The notes under the pieces were generated by a model that was given only the letters and a program-made list of their open reading frames with translations, searched no databases and had not been told where the DNA came from. From Priapulus caudatus (lineage: Eukaryota > Priapulida > Priapulimorpha > Priapulimorphida > Priapulidae), in the NCBI RefSeq assembly GCF_000485595.1, contig NW_014577075.1:591175-655174 (forward strand): a stretch of 64,000 bases of DNA, written 5' to 3'. Of this stretch, positions 54,487-64,000 are shown one piece after another (position 1 is the stretch's first letter; each line of letters begins with the position of its first letter). The translations under genes were made by a program, and so were the position numbers.

Positions 54487-55394
54487 TGTGTGTGTGTTAG
54501 ATATGGTGTGGTATGAAGGTAGTTAAAGAGGAAATTTAGATCAGCGGGACGCTGAATCGATGATGGGGTCATCGTTTTGAAGAAGGGGGAGGTAAATGTA
54601 ACATGTGTTTTACAGATGTTTACATAGGCCTACATTAGTAATTTTAGCTAGATTTAGTTGTAACTAGAGCACTCGGAGAGCAAATTTTAATTGGATAATT
54701 AATTAATTGGATCCGGATTACCACCAAAATGTAATCAATTCTAAGTTACCCCATTTGTGACCTATCCTGAAAATGTAATTAATTAATTAATTAATTAATT
54801 AGATCCGGATTACCACCAAAATCTCATCAATTCTAATTTAGCCCATTTCGGACCTATCGTGAAAATTTTATGACAATCCGTCCATAACTGTTTCAGTTGT
54901 ACACAAACCCACAAACCCACAAACACACAAACGAACAAACACACGCCGGTAAAAATATATGGGCTGGGCTGGGGTAGAGTAAGTCAGTTAGCATGTAGGT
55001 TATGAATGGTAGGTTGCGTGTGCAATGTAACGTGTTTGTTTAGAAATATTAGTCTAAACAGGGGGCAGATCGGATACATGTGTGAACGCATATGTGGTGG
55101 TTAGAATAGACAAAGCGCTAGGCAGTTAATAGTTAGGCAGGGTGAAGTTGTGTGTAATTGGTTAAGAAAAGTTTGGACTTGTTTGTGATTGGTGGAGAGT
55201 TTGTTATAAATAGAGATTTGAAGAAAGGTCAGCAGGACTTTGTTGGAGGCTGGCATTCGAGTAGCGTGTACCGTGTGAGACCTGTATTATTTGTAAACAA
55301 TAGATTCTTTTAGTAAACACAAAATATATACTGTTTCTTGATTATTTTACTCTAAATTATTTTATTTAAATCTTGGTGTAACTTCCACGTTACA
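53612..55394 (+). mobile_element. LTR-retrotransposon remnant with polypurine tract and 3' LTR
   Basis: The LTR at 54,597-55,394 begins TGTAACATGTG and ends CACGTTACA. It is preceded by a polypurine tract AGAAGGGGGAGGTAAA (54,581-54,596). A TATAAATAGAG-like box is at 55,205. GATA flanks the whole insert (53,608-53,611 and 55,395-55,398), and the empty site has one GATA (28,682-28,685, complement). The left end (TGTGCTTACAC) is not a copy of the LTR, so the 5' part is lost or rearranged. No protein domains are seen; the interior is largely a GT microsatellite. Confidence 0.7.
54145..54500. repeat. (GT)n microsatellite inside the LTR remnant
   Basis: About 350 bp of TG repeats with GCGC, TGGGG and TATG interruptions. 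All four long Cys-Val or Thr-His frames here are artefacts. Confidence 0.95.
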
Positions 55395-56246
55395 GATACA
55401 CTCGGTAGTTTGAGTAAAGACGTACGACTTCTCAATAATTCGCGCACGTCTAAACTCTGACATGGGTCTTTGTGGTATAATATTAGGAAGCGGGGTCGCC
55501 CTGTGAGTTAAATCAGCACTAGATAGCACAGTAACAACTTTCTTATTTAAACGTTGCTCATACATAAAATTGTGTTTGCCTTTCAATAAATGTAATTTGC
55601 GAGACAAGATTGAGCAAGACAAACATAATAAGTTTGAGTACGCTAACGTACGTAGCGGTAATAACGCTACTGAGTAAACTAAATATTGAATGCCTGCATG
55701 GTTACACGTGACACAAACTATCGTGCATAAAAAACAAAACATTGAGTATTTTATTTTTGCCCATGACAGCTAAATTTCTTATGATTTGGAGTGCAAACTC
55801 TAAAGCGTACATTTATTTGAATTAATATTTGCATTTATTTGCTGTTTTCTAGTCCTGCGTAAACTCTTAAAAGCCCGTTCCGGAACTCACTTGTCATAAT
55901 TTCGATGAACGATGACGATAGAATATTGCTCACAAGCTGCCGCAACTCTAATTATATTCAGGGTATAACAGCATCAATGTTTCGCCTAAGAGTTATGATT
56001 ACTCGCTTATTTGAACACGTACACTGCTGTCCAGAAATAAAATCAGTGAAGATGTCAACTGCATTGATAGAGCACTTTTATCTGTATGTGTATGTGACTT
56101 GCTGCTACTGATAACTACTAATAATATTGATTCAACACACGCACTCCTTCGCGACCATACTACACAACACTAATCTATGCACATATTATTCCCAGCCGCT
56201 TCTACAGAGCAACAGAAATCTACCTGTCGACTAGGAATATTCTATT

Positions 56247-56523
56247 TTAGATGAAATGCGCTGTTATGAGAGCCGTCAGCAAGAGTGAGCTACATGTATA
56301 GTACAGTTGTCGCCCACTGCCGGTTGCTACCTTCTCCCAGCCAACGCATTGGTTACAATTGAACACGTTATTGGGATCATGTTTCTTCTTGATCTCGAGT
56401 AAACGATCGTACTTTGGTCCCCAGAAATCGTCAGCGTAGTTCGGGAGTTCGAACCCCGGTTCGTTGTAGTACACACCACGGCCATATTTGCTCATCATGG
56501 GGTTCCACTCATCCTTGAAGAAG
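56247..56523 (-). CDS. Copy 5 exon 6 (BBE domain, hydrophobic tail)
   Basis: FFKDEWNPMMSKYGRG, YYNEPGFELPNYADDFWG, VFNCNQCVGWEK, then YYTCSSLLLTALITAHFI. It matches exon 6 of copy 4 with only a few substitutions. Confidence 0.85.
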
Positions 56524-56904
56524 CTGCAGACCAAGATCGAGTTAGGAATGTTATGCACGCTATGCTTTCTATCTATAGACGTCCTATTTCTTGGTATTTT
56601 GTATCGGGAAAAAACACATGTACTTACTAATTATATCAATGGGTAAGGAACAACTCGTTTCCGCCAATGGCGGTCATTATACGGTAATACCGGTTACTGC
56701 TATATTCGCCTTCTATTCGCAGTTTCAAATTCTGATTTTGAATAGCATTGAACTACCTACTACCTTGGCTGTTTATAAAACCCTTCTTCGTTTTCTTACT
56801 CTTTTGTCCCTCCCCACAAACTGTCTCCACCCCCTCTCTCCTCTATTTCTCTCGCTCTCTCCCTCCCACCCTCTTACATTCTCTTTCCTCGCTTTCCTCT
56901 TTCC

Positions 56905-56938
<34 letters not shown>

Positions 56939-59363
56939 AGCTCTCCTATCTTCTCTCTTTTTTTCTCTGCTCTCCCTGCTCTCTTTCTCTCTTCTTTCCC
57001 TCTCCTCGCCCTCGTCTCTCTCCTCTTTCGTACCCCTCCTCTCTCCCCTTCTCCTTCCTTCGTTAGCTATTCCACTTCCCATCATCTACAGTTCTACACG
57101 AATACTACGTGATTATAGATACGTACTTGAGCAGGTTTTCTTCGCCATATTCGTTCCATGTTCCTCCGCAGGTAGATGACAGCGTCGCGTCACGCATGTC
57201 GTCGCTAACCGACGTCGTGTTACGGTTGCCCGATGCCAGACCTTGATGAACGAGTAAAACGAGTTAGCTCCGTCGATATCTACTCCTAACGGTTACCGCT
57301 AATGTTATGTGATGTAATGTCACGCACGTTATTAGTGTTTAGAGACGCGACGAATTTCATGTTATTATTATTATTGACGCCCTATACGTAGCATAATGGC
57401 GATAATATGGTTAAACATCTTGGTGAGCCCTGGTTTTGGAAGGTTAAGCTGATCCGCGAATTTTATGCGCCGCCCGTCTAATACATACATACATACACAT
57501 TCATAGATACACATTCATAAAGGATTTTCTACCCAATATATGTAAACAGGGTTGACTGTCTGGTGGCCTGATCTACATTACGTATTCTAATGCATGTAAA
57601 ACTGTCATGTGCGCAGCGCGTACCTCCGACATGCACCATCGTGCAGGAGATGTGGGCAAAGTCGTCCCCTCTAGTCGCTCCATCGTACATTAGCTTCGAC
57701 ATCTCCTGTGCGAAGTCGTTTGTGAGAAACTCCATCTGTTGCAGACGACTGTCTATTCCAACAGGAAACCCCGTGGGATCGTTGACGTTCTTCTGATATT
57801 CCCAGAAATCGGTGAAATCCGTAAAGGTGGCCTCGGTTTGCAATTCGGGGCGGAAGGTCGTTAAGGGCATCACCTGCTCTCGTTCCGCGGTGGTTGCCTT
57901 GCCGTTGTGAAGCAGGATGAATTGCACCCTGCCTGCCGTGAATCCCGCCGGCGTCCGCATTCCTGCAGATGGAATAATGTACCCGCTCCAGCCCTGGTCC
58001 ATGTTTGGCAGAACCTTGTCAAAGTAGAACGCCATCACGTCGCCTGCGTACACCTTATTCTTCTCGACTTCATCGTTGAACTTGAAGTTAGCGTAGAACA
58101 TTGTGAACCCCGTATTGGCCTTGTGTAGCTTCACTGTAAACTCGGTGATGACCCCGAAGGCACCGCCGCCACCGCGGATGGCCCAGAACAAGTCCGGGTC
58201 ATCACTGGAACTTTCCTGAAGCAATAGATTGACGTATTTAGTAGTAGTTCAGCAAATACCTGGTACATTTTGCATTACACCAAAGCTGCGCGCAGCAATA
58301 TTGGAGCGATACCGATAGCTAATCAATTTTGTATCGTGTTGTTGTATCGACGGTGCTTCACTAATCGCTGCATACGCAGAATGTCATGCTTAGATCCATT
58401 CACTGTAACTCACACGCATCTTTATCTCAGCATTCGCTCCTAGTACCTATAGCCTATAGCCCTATAGACTATAGCCCTATAGCCTGAGTTTTTTCTTATG
58501 GAAGAGAGCACAGTTTTGTCTCGACTGACGAATAATGAGGAAGCATTGACGTGTTGGCAAAACAAGATTTATCGTTAGCATGTTGTTTCTACGATTCCTG
58601 ATGTCAGGCTACTTCCCAGGTGCTGAAGCTGCAAATCAACAGCGCCGGGTGTAGTATGTTAAGCTCAGAACCCCGTCTTAATATAAATTATAAATACAGC
58701 ACTTTCAGCATTTTGATATAATTTAAAAAGTATGCGCATGTTCATACTTTTAATGGAATTTATTAAATTTTCGAGCAAATATACCAAACAGAAAATGTCC
58801 GAATGTACTATTATTATGATAATGCTAATTCGAGGAACATTGGGGACGGTCTGCAGCTCCCTTCGCCGCACGCTTATGCGATTAAAATGTTCTTTTTGTA
58901 ACGTTTCACGAAACAAACCACACATATACGTAGAGTAGGCTATTATAGGCGAAAAGTATCGCTACCTCATTTATTACATTTATTTTAAGCTTATATACTA
59001 ATACTTAATAACTTTATTTATTAAGCTCATTATTTTGTTTCGTTCTAAAATCGAAGTCGATTTCGTTTTTCCGTAAGGTCTTAGTTAATCTCCCATTAGG
59101 TTACGGCAAACGTGCAGGTCTTGCATATAACGATGTCATACTCGCTAGAACCGCGTGCACCTAGCCTACCTTTCCGTCAACGTCTGTTATGATGGTGCTG
59201 TCCTGCTTTAGTTGAGCGATGCTGCCGTTGGCAAGCACCATGGTAACGCCGATCACGTTATCAGAGCCGAGACCGATGTTTCTGGTGTTCGGTCCGTGAC
59301 CTCCTCCTACCAGGTAGCCACCCATCGTGACGGTGGGGCAGCTTCCCGCCGCCGCCAAATACT
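56247..59363 (-). CDS. FAD-linked oxidase copy 5 (exon 3 truncated, exons 4-6)
   Basis: Exons 59363-59170 (exon 3 lacking its first five codons or so), 58215-57624, 57241-57127 and 56523-56247, all open and with consensus borders. The flavin-loop Cys in GSCPTVTMGG is present. Exon 3 is cut inside the codons for EEYLAAAG by a (GT)n tract at 59,364, so no splice acceptor remains and exons 1-2 are absent. Apart from that break the coding sequence is intact, including the hydrophobic tail (ending LITAHFI). Confidence 0.8.
56815..57065. repeat. Intron 5 polypyrimidine tract
   Basis: Counterpart of 26,995-27,245, on the opposite strand; nearly pure C/T. Confidence 0.85.
57127..57241 (-). CDS. Copy 5 exon 5
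   Basis: 115 nt, acceptor CATCAAG, donor CTCAA|GTACGT; encodes the same 37 complete codons as copy 3 with at most minor changes. Confidence 0.8.
57624..58215 (-). CDS. Copy 5 exon 4 (central oxidase domain)
   Basis: 592 nt after TGCTTCAG. Distinctive residues include FRPELQTEATFTDF where copies 3 and 4 have FRPEWQASVAFTDF. This local cluster of replacements could change substrate contacts. Confidence 0.9.
59170..59363 (-). pseudogene. Copy 5 exon 3, 5' truncated at a microsatellite
   Basis: Reads YLAAAGSCPTVTMGG through VDGK with an intact donor, but upstream sequence is GT repeat rather than the TGTATAG acceptor and the ANDEE codons. Confidence 0.8.
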
Positions 59364-59445
59364 TGTGTGTGTGTGTGTGTGTTGTGTGTAGTGTGTGGTG
59401 TTGTGGGCTGGTGCGTGTGTGGCCGATGCGTGCGTGCGTGTGGGT
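59364..59445. repeat. (GT)n at a copy junction
   Basis: GTGT with GTAG and TGCG interruptions. Its right side continues with an indel-rich copy of 54,490 onward, so it corresponds to the microsatellite at 54,145-54,500. Confidence 0.9.
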
Positions 59446-61900
59446 TTGTTTTAGATATTGGTGTGGTATGAAGGTAGTTAGAAGGGAAATTTTAGATCAG
59501 CTGGGACGCTGATCGATGATGGGGTCATCGTTTGAAGAAGGAGGGGGAGGTAAATGTAACAATGTGTTTTACAGATGTTTACATAAGGCCTACATTAGTA
59601 ATTTTAGCTAGATTTTATTGCTAATAGAGCACCGGAGAGCAAAATTTTAATTGGATAATTAATTAATTGGATCCGGATTACTACCAAAAGTAATCAATCT
59701 AAGTTACCCATTTGTGACCTGATGCCTGAAATGTAATTAATTAATTAATTAATTTACATTCTGATCCGGGATTACCACCAAAATCTCATCATTCTAAATT
59801 TAGCCCATTTCGGACGCTATTCGCTGAAATATTTTTATGACAATTCCGTGCATAACTGTTTCAGTTGTACACAAACCCACAAACCCACATAACACACAAC
59901 ACGAACAAACACACGCCGGTAAAAATATATGGCTGGGCCTGGGGTAGAGTAGTCAGTTAGCATTGTGGTTATTGATAATGGGTAGGTTGCGTGTGCAATT
60001 GTAACGTGTTGTTTAGAATATTTAGTCTAAACACAGGGCAAGATCGGATACATGCCTGTGACGCATATGTGGTGGTTAGAATAGACAAAGCGTAGGCAGT
60101 TAATAGTTAGGCAGGGTGAATGTGTGTGTAATTGGTTAAGAAAAGTTTTGACTTTGTTTGTGATTGGTGAGAGTTTGTTATAAATAGAATTTGAAGAAAG
60201 GTCAGCAGGACTTCTGTTGGAGCTGGCATTCGCAGTAGCGTGTACCGTGTGAGACCTGTAATTAATTGTAAACAATAGATTCTTTTAGTAAACACAAATA
60301 TATACTGTTTCTGATTATTTTACTCTAAATTATTTATTTAAATCTTTGGTGTATACTTCCACGTTTACAGATACAGCTCGGTAGTTTGAGTAAGACGTAG
60401 CGACTTTCTCATAAATTCCGCACGTGCTAAACTCTGGACTGGGTCTTTGGGCATAAATATTAGGAAGCGGGGTCGCCCTGTGAGTAAATCCAGCATAATA
60501 CACAGTAAACAACTTTCTTATTTAATAGCGTTGGGTATACATATAAATTGTGATTTGCCTTTCATATAAATGTAATCTGCGAGACAATGATTGACGCAAG
60601 ACAAACATAATAAGTGTGAGTAGCGCTAACGTATCGATAGCGGTAATAACGCTACTGAGTAAACTAAATATTGAATGCCTGCATGGTTACACGTGACACA
60701 ACTATCGTGAAAAACAAACTTGAGTATTTTATTATTTGGCACATGACAAGCTAAAATTTCTTATTGATTTGAGTGGGCAAACCTTAAAGCGCTAATTTAT
60801 TTGAATTAATATTGCATTTATTTGCTGTTTTCTAGTCCCTGGTAAAACTCTTAAAAGCGCGTTCGCGAGAATCACTTGTCATAATTTTCGATGAACGATG
60901 ACGATAGATATATTGCCTCACAAGCTGCCGCAACTCACATTATATTCAGGGTATAACCAGGCATCAATGTTTCGCCTAAGAGTTATGATTACTCGCTTAT
61001 TTGAACACGTACACTGCTGTCCAGAAATAAACAGTTGAGAGTGTCAACTGATTGATAAGAGCACTTTTATCTGTATGTGTATGTGATTGGCTGCTACTGA
61101 TAAACTACTAATAATATTGATTCAACACACGCACTCCTTCGCGACGCATACTACACAACACTAATCTATGCACATATGTATTCCCAGCCGCTTCTAGCAG
61201 AGCAACAGAAATCTACTGTCCGATCTAGGAATATCTATTTAGATGAAAGCGTGTATGAGAGCGCAGGGCAAGAGTGGCTCATGTATAGTACAGTTGTCAG
61301 CCCACTGCCGCGTTGCTACCTTCTCCCAGCCAACGCATTGGTTGCAAAGGAACACTGTTTATTGGGATCATGTTACTTTCTGATCTCGAGTAAACGATCG
61401 TACTTGTGGTCCGCCAGAAATGGCAGGCGTAGTTCGGGAGATTCGAACCCCGGTTCGTGTAGTACACACCCCGAGGCCATATTTGCGCCGGGTCAGGGTC
61501 GGGCCGCGGCCCCCCCTATGGTTCGCCACTCATGCCTTGATGAAGGCTGCAGGACAAATCGAGTTAGGACATGTTATGCACGCTATGCTTTTCTATCTAT
61601 AGACGTCCTACTTTCTTGGGTATTTGTATCGGGAAAAAAACACATGTACTTACTAATTATATCAATGGGGTAGGAAACTCGTTTCCGCCATGGCGGTCAT
61701 TATCACGGTAAGTACCGGTTATGCTATATCGCCTTCTATTCGCGTTTCAAATTCTGATTTTGAATAGCATTGAACTACCTACTACGCTGGCTGTTTATAA
61801 AACCTCTTCGTTTTCTACTCTTTTGTCCTCCCGCCCAATACTGTCTCCACCCGCCTCTCTCCTCTATTCTCTCGCTCACTCTCCCTCCGCACCCTCTTAC
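59446..61900. repeat. Indel-rich copy of 54,490-56,880
   Basis: Repeats the LTR remnant (polypurine tract near 59,538, LTR about 59,555-60,376), the flank and the oxidase 3' end, with frequent one-base indels. It reads as unpolished sequence. Confidence 0.75.
61240..61560 (-). pseudogene. Garbled oxidase exon 6
   Basis: Recognisable as the BBE exon on the minus strand (GTTGGCTGGGAGAAGGTAGC, YYNEPGF-type codons) but with many frameshifts and a GC-rich foreign stretch at about 61,486-61,518. The plus-strand 165-residue frame over it is an artefact. Whether this is a true pseudogene or read error cannot be told here. Confidence 0.6.
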
Positions 61901-61905
61901 ATATC

Positions 61906-62010
61906 TCGTGTGTGTGTGTGTGTGTTTGTGTGTGTGTATGTGTGTGTGCGCGCGCGCGTGTGTGTGTATGTGTGTATGTGTGTGCGCGCGCGAGTGTGTG
62001 CGAGCTCATT
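61906..62010. repeat. (GT)n/(GC)n microsatellite at a junction
   Basis: Replaces the intron 5 polypyrimidine tract midway and leads into the intron of the divergent exon 1 at 62,139. Confidence 0.9.
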
Positions 62011-62138
62011 TGTGCGCTCGGGGTAGCGTGCGCGTGCATTCATGTAGGTCGCTCCTGTGTGCGGATACGAGTACGCACATGTGTGCGAGAGAAAGTCGAA
62101 AACAGTGCTTGTTAACATAACTTTCCCACTGTCCTTAC

Positions 62139-62347
62139 CTTTGCTGATACGTGTTCAGCATCGTACACGCTCCCCAAAACCACGCGCCAAGGTCTGGAGT
62201 CAGAACATTTGCTGCTGTAGAGAGAGATTTGTCGAATTTCTCTATTGTTTCCGCACTCGGCCAGCACGTTTCATCAGGCATGCAGTAGTGTCTACCGTTC
62301 ACCATGCATACCATTACGGCGATCGCCACTACATCGAGCACTCTCAT
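62139..62347 (-). CDS. FAD-linked oxidase exon 1, divergent paralogue
   Basis: MRVLDVVAIAVMVCMVNG then RHYCMPDETCWPSAETIEKF, ending NTYQQ with donor AAAG|GTAAGG. It is one codon shorter than the other first exons. An in-frame ATG eight codons upstream (62,371) is possible; I chose the one aligning with the signal peptides of other copies. It has clearly diverged and could be the first exon of a paralogue like B. Intron 1 is interrupted by the microsatellite at 61,906-62,010. Confidence 0.75.
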
Positions 62348-62371
62348 TTTAGCTGCCGTGTTTCCTTCCAC

Positions 62372-62819
62372 CGCACGGATGCTGGCTTATAATCCTGCGA
62401 CTGCTGTGCACACCTACCGTCGACACGCCCAGAAAGAAATGCGCCAACAAAACCCGCACCCAGGTGTACACATGCTCGCGTCACACCCTCGACCTTTGCC
62501 ATGCGCACCCACCTCTACCCGATGTGGCCATTACCCTGAGTACCTTATGCGATGACAAAGACCTCGTGATATTATAGATCGCGTGCGCACTGTACACGCT
62601 ATGTATCGTACATTGCTGGCCTAGATACACTAGTTGCTGGCCACTACACGACAGCAGACACATTTCGGATTTTCCTATAGGTTACAAAGGTGTTCATATG
62701 ATATTGAGCGACGATTACATAGGATCAAGAGCGTATAAAGAAGGGAACACGTTCAAATTAGTCGCGGACGGGCCGACGGCATCGCCCCCATCGCCGGGAC
62801 AGCTCGCTAGTCCGACGGA
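62372..62819. other. Upstream region of the divergent exon 1
   Basis: Unique in the window, moderately GC-rich. Would hold the promoter if the exon is expressed. It ends abruptly at 62,820 where repeat R begins. Confidence 0.4.
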
Positions 62820-64000
62820 TAATGTTACGGTTGCGGGTTGACTATAATTATGCTATTGTGCGGTTGTGGTTATGTTTTCAGTATGATATTATTATATACT
62901 TAAGCGGTTACAGTTACAATCACACATGTTACGATGATAGTACAGCCGTTCACATTGTCGGTGGCTCACATAAGCCATTTGGGAAAAAATTTATTGAGGG
63001 TTTTCTTCCAGTCAGGAGACTGGGCTAAGCCGATTTCATCGACTTTTCTTAGGGCGGGGTGAAATGTAGTACGGTGTTTTAGCTTTGAGATAGAGACATA
63101 GGGAATTTGGCACATTAATCAGGAAAATGTGCAGGGACGGCCGGCGATGGACCCAGAAGGCATTAGCTACATACTAAAGAGCACACATAATTTAGCGTGG
63201 ACAGAATGCATTTCAAAATGGTACGAACACATTAACTTTAACAAGAATGCGGCGGAGTTTATCAAATGGCCATCATTAAGCGGGCATCGTACACGGTGCT
63301 CGCCGCTTCTACCTGGTACCTTTGTACGTTGGTCGCGACCGGTCGTTGTACCCACGACTCGCGCCATAAGTTAGTGGAAGTCTGAACAGGTCGCGACGAC
63401 GATGCGGACGGGTTAAAAGAGATAGGTTTTAGGGACAACGAGTGAGACGCCGGAATCCGCTAACGAGTACGCGCACACTGTTTTGACTGTGCTGTTCATC
63501 TGCGTCTATAACAAGTGCCGCAGAGCGACAGCGCTCAACTGACGTGTACTGTAGCCGGGTATTCTTCTGATAAACTCACTGGCAACCGAATCAAGTGCGC
63601 CCTCCCGCCACCGCGTTCGCGCTCAGAGCATATATATATATAGGATACTACTAATACAGATCTAAAATATATGATAGCTAGGCTTTGCTATACCGGTAGT
63701 ACAGTAATAAAGATACAGCTGTGTAACTTTAATGACTTCGCTATATTAACATGTTATCATGGATATGCGTCGAGCGCGAGCGTAGTGGTGGTGGTTGGGA
63801 GAAGGTGGGGGGAGGGGCGGGGGCTGATGGCTCTAATAGCAAAAGCAGTTGCCGCAAGATGGCGCGTGCAAGTGTCATCAATAATCAAAGATGGCATCAC
63901 TCTTCGTGCGTGATAATCTCACTCCATTGAGTTGCTGAAATCCAAGTATATTCAGGCAGGCGAGAATTTCGCTCAGCTGTGAGTTAACACATCTGCATTG
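62820..64000. repeat. Repeat R, inverted copy (runs off the window)
   Basis: Reverse complement of 34,960 down to about 33,050, without the hAT-like MITE (empty site 63,549-63,556). The 81-residue frame at 63,129-63,374 is the best open frame of this repeat; related frames elsewhere are disrupted, and no domain is recognisable. Confidence 0.75.

Larger units (their letters stand above)
53034..56246. repeat. 3' flank of copy 5, inverted relative to 27,766-29,236, with an insertion
   Basis: Aligns in reverse complement with the copy 3 flank except for the extra 53,612-55,394. Non-coding; the minus-strand frame at 55,362-55,742 is the counterpart of 28,494-28,724 and remains unidentified. Confidence 0.65.

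Noticed and set aside
54027-54572. Four long Cys-Val or Thr-His frames
   Set aside because: Products of the GT microsatellite.

Overview
This window is eukaryotic, almost certainly from an invertebrate animal. Coding exons are short and bounded by GT-AG introns with matching phases. Protein-coding sequence is sparse, and the rest is AT-rich repeats, microsatellites, MITE-like elements and foldback elements. I cannot name the species. The two recognisable protein families are a berberine-bridge-enzyme-like (BBE-like) FAD-linked oxidase and an invertebrate CXC/TSO1-type cysteine-motif protein. I know both from several aquatic invertebrate groups, so neither fixes the phylum.

The left third (1-17,900) is repeat-rich. 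A 1.13 kb segment at 1-1132 recurs, apparently identically, at 8269-9400, on the other side of a run of Ns (6894-7584). A third copy (14,318-17,310) is full of single-base indels. A CXC-family pseudogene is split by about 4.3 kb of repeats and the gap (5' part about 5885-6213, 3' part 10,553-11,860). A long GA/GTGA microsatellite lies at 17,300-17,830, followed by about 1.9 kb in which I recognise nothing.

From 19,750 to 62,347 the window carries an expanded family of FAD-linked oxidase genes with one shared six-exon layout: exon 1 signal peptide; exon 2 PCMH-type FAD-binding part with a Ser-Gly-His motif; exon 3 Cys-containing Gly-rich FAD loop; exon 4 central domain; exon 5 short; exon 6 BBE domain plus hydrophobic C-terminal tail. 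The inferred full product is about 554 residues, secreted, flavinylated, and possibly GPI-anchored. No copy is cleanly complete and collinear. Two opposite-strand exon sets are interleaved between 19,750 and 29,710. A minus-strand copy with exons 2-6 intact lies at 41,229-44,786. Another with exons 3(partial)-6 lies at 56,247-59,363. Orphan first exons sit at 29,499, 39,016 and 62,139, and a garbled exon 6 lies near 61,240-61,560. Many breaks coincide with (GT/CA)n tracts.

Between and around the gene copies are large repeats: a long inverted-repeat (foldback) element with subterminal repeats (34,872-38,940; again at 46,303-48,960), its flanking arm sequence 'R' (32,533-34,960; 39,625-40,650; 48,960-50,570; 62,820-64,000), a hAT-like MITE with 8-bp target duplications (33,506-34,316), two TG...CA insertions with 4-bp duplications (35,412-36,773; 53,612-55,394), a Helitron-like 3' end (24,012-24,038), and a 5.6 kb block carrying the best oxidase copy between inverted TA-flanked termini (40,668-46,295).

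Caution: several segments (about 6340-6893, 12,145-17,310, 47,990-49,990, 51,450-52,700, 59,400-61,900) look like uncorrected long-read sequence. They are near-copies of clean segments with dense small indels. Some rearrangement breakpoints may therefore be assembly joins rather than biology.
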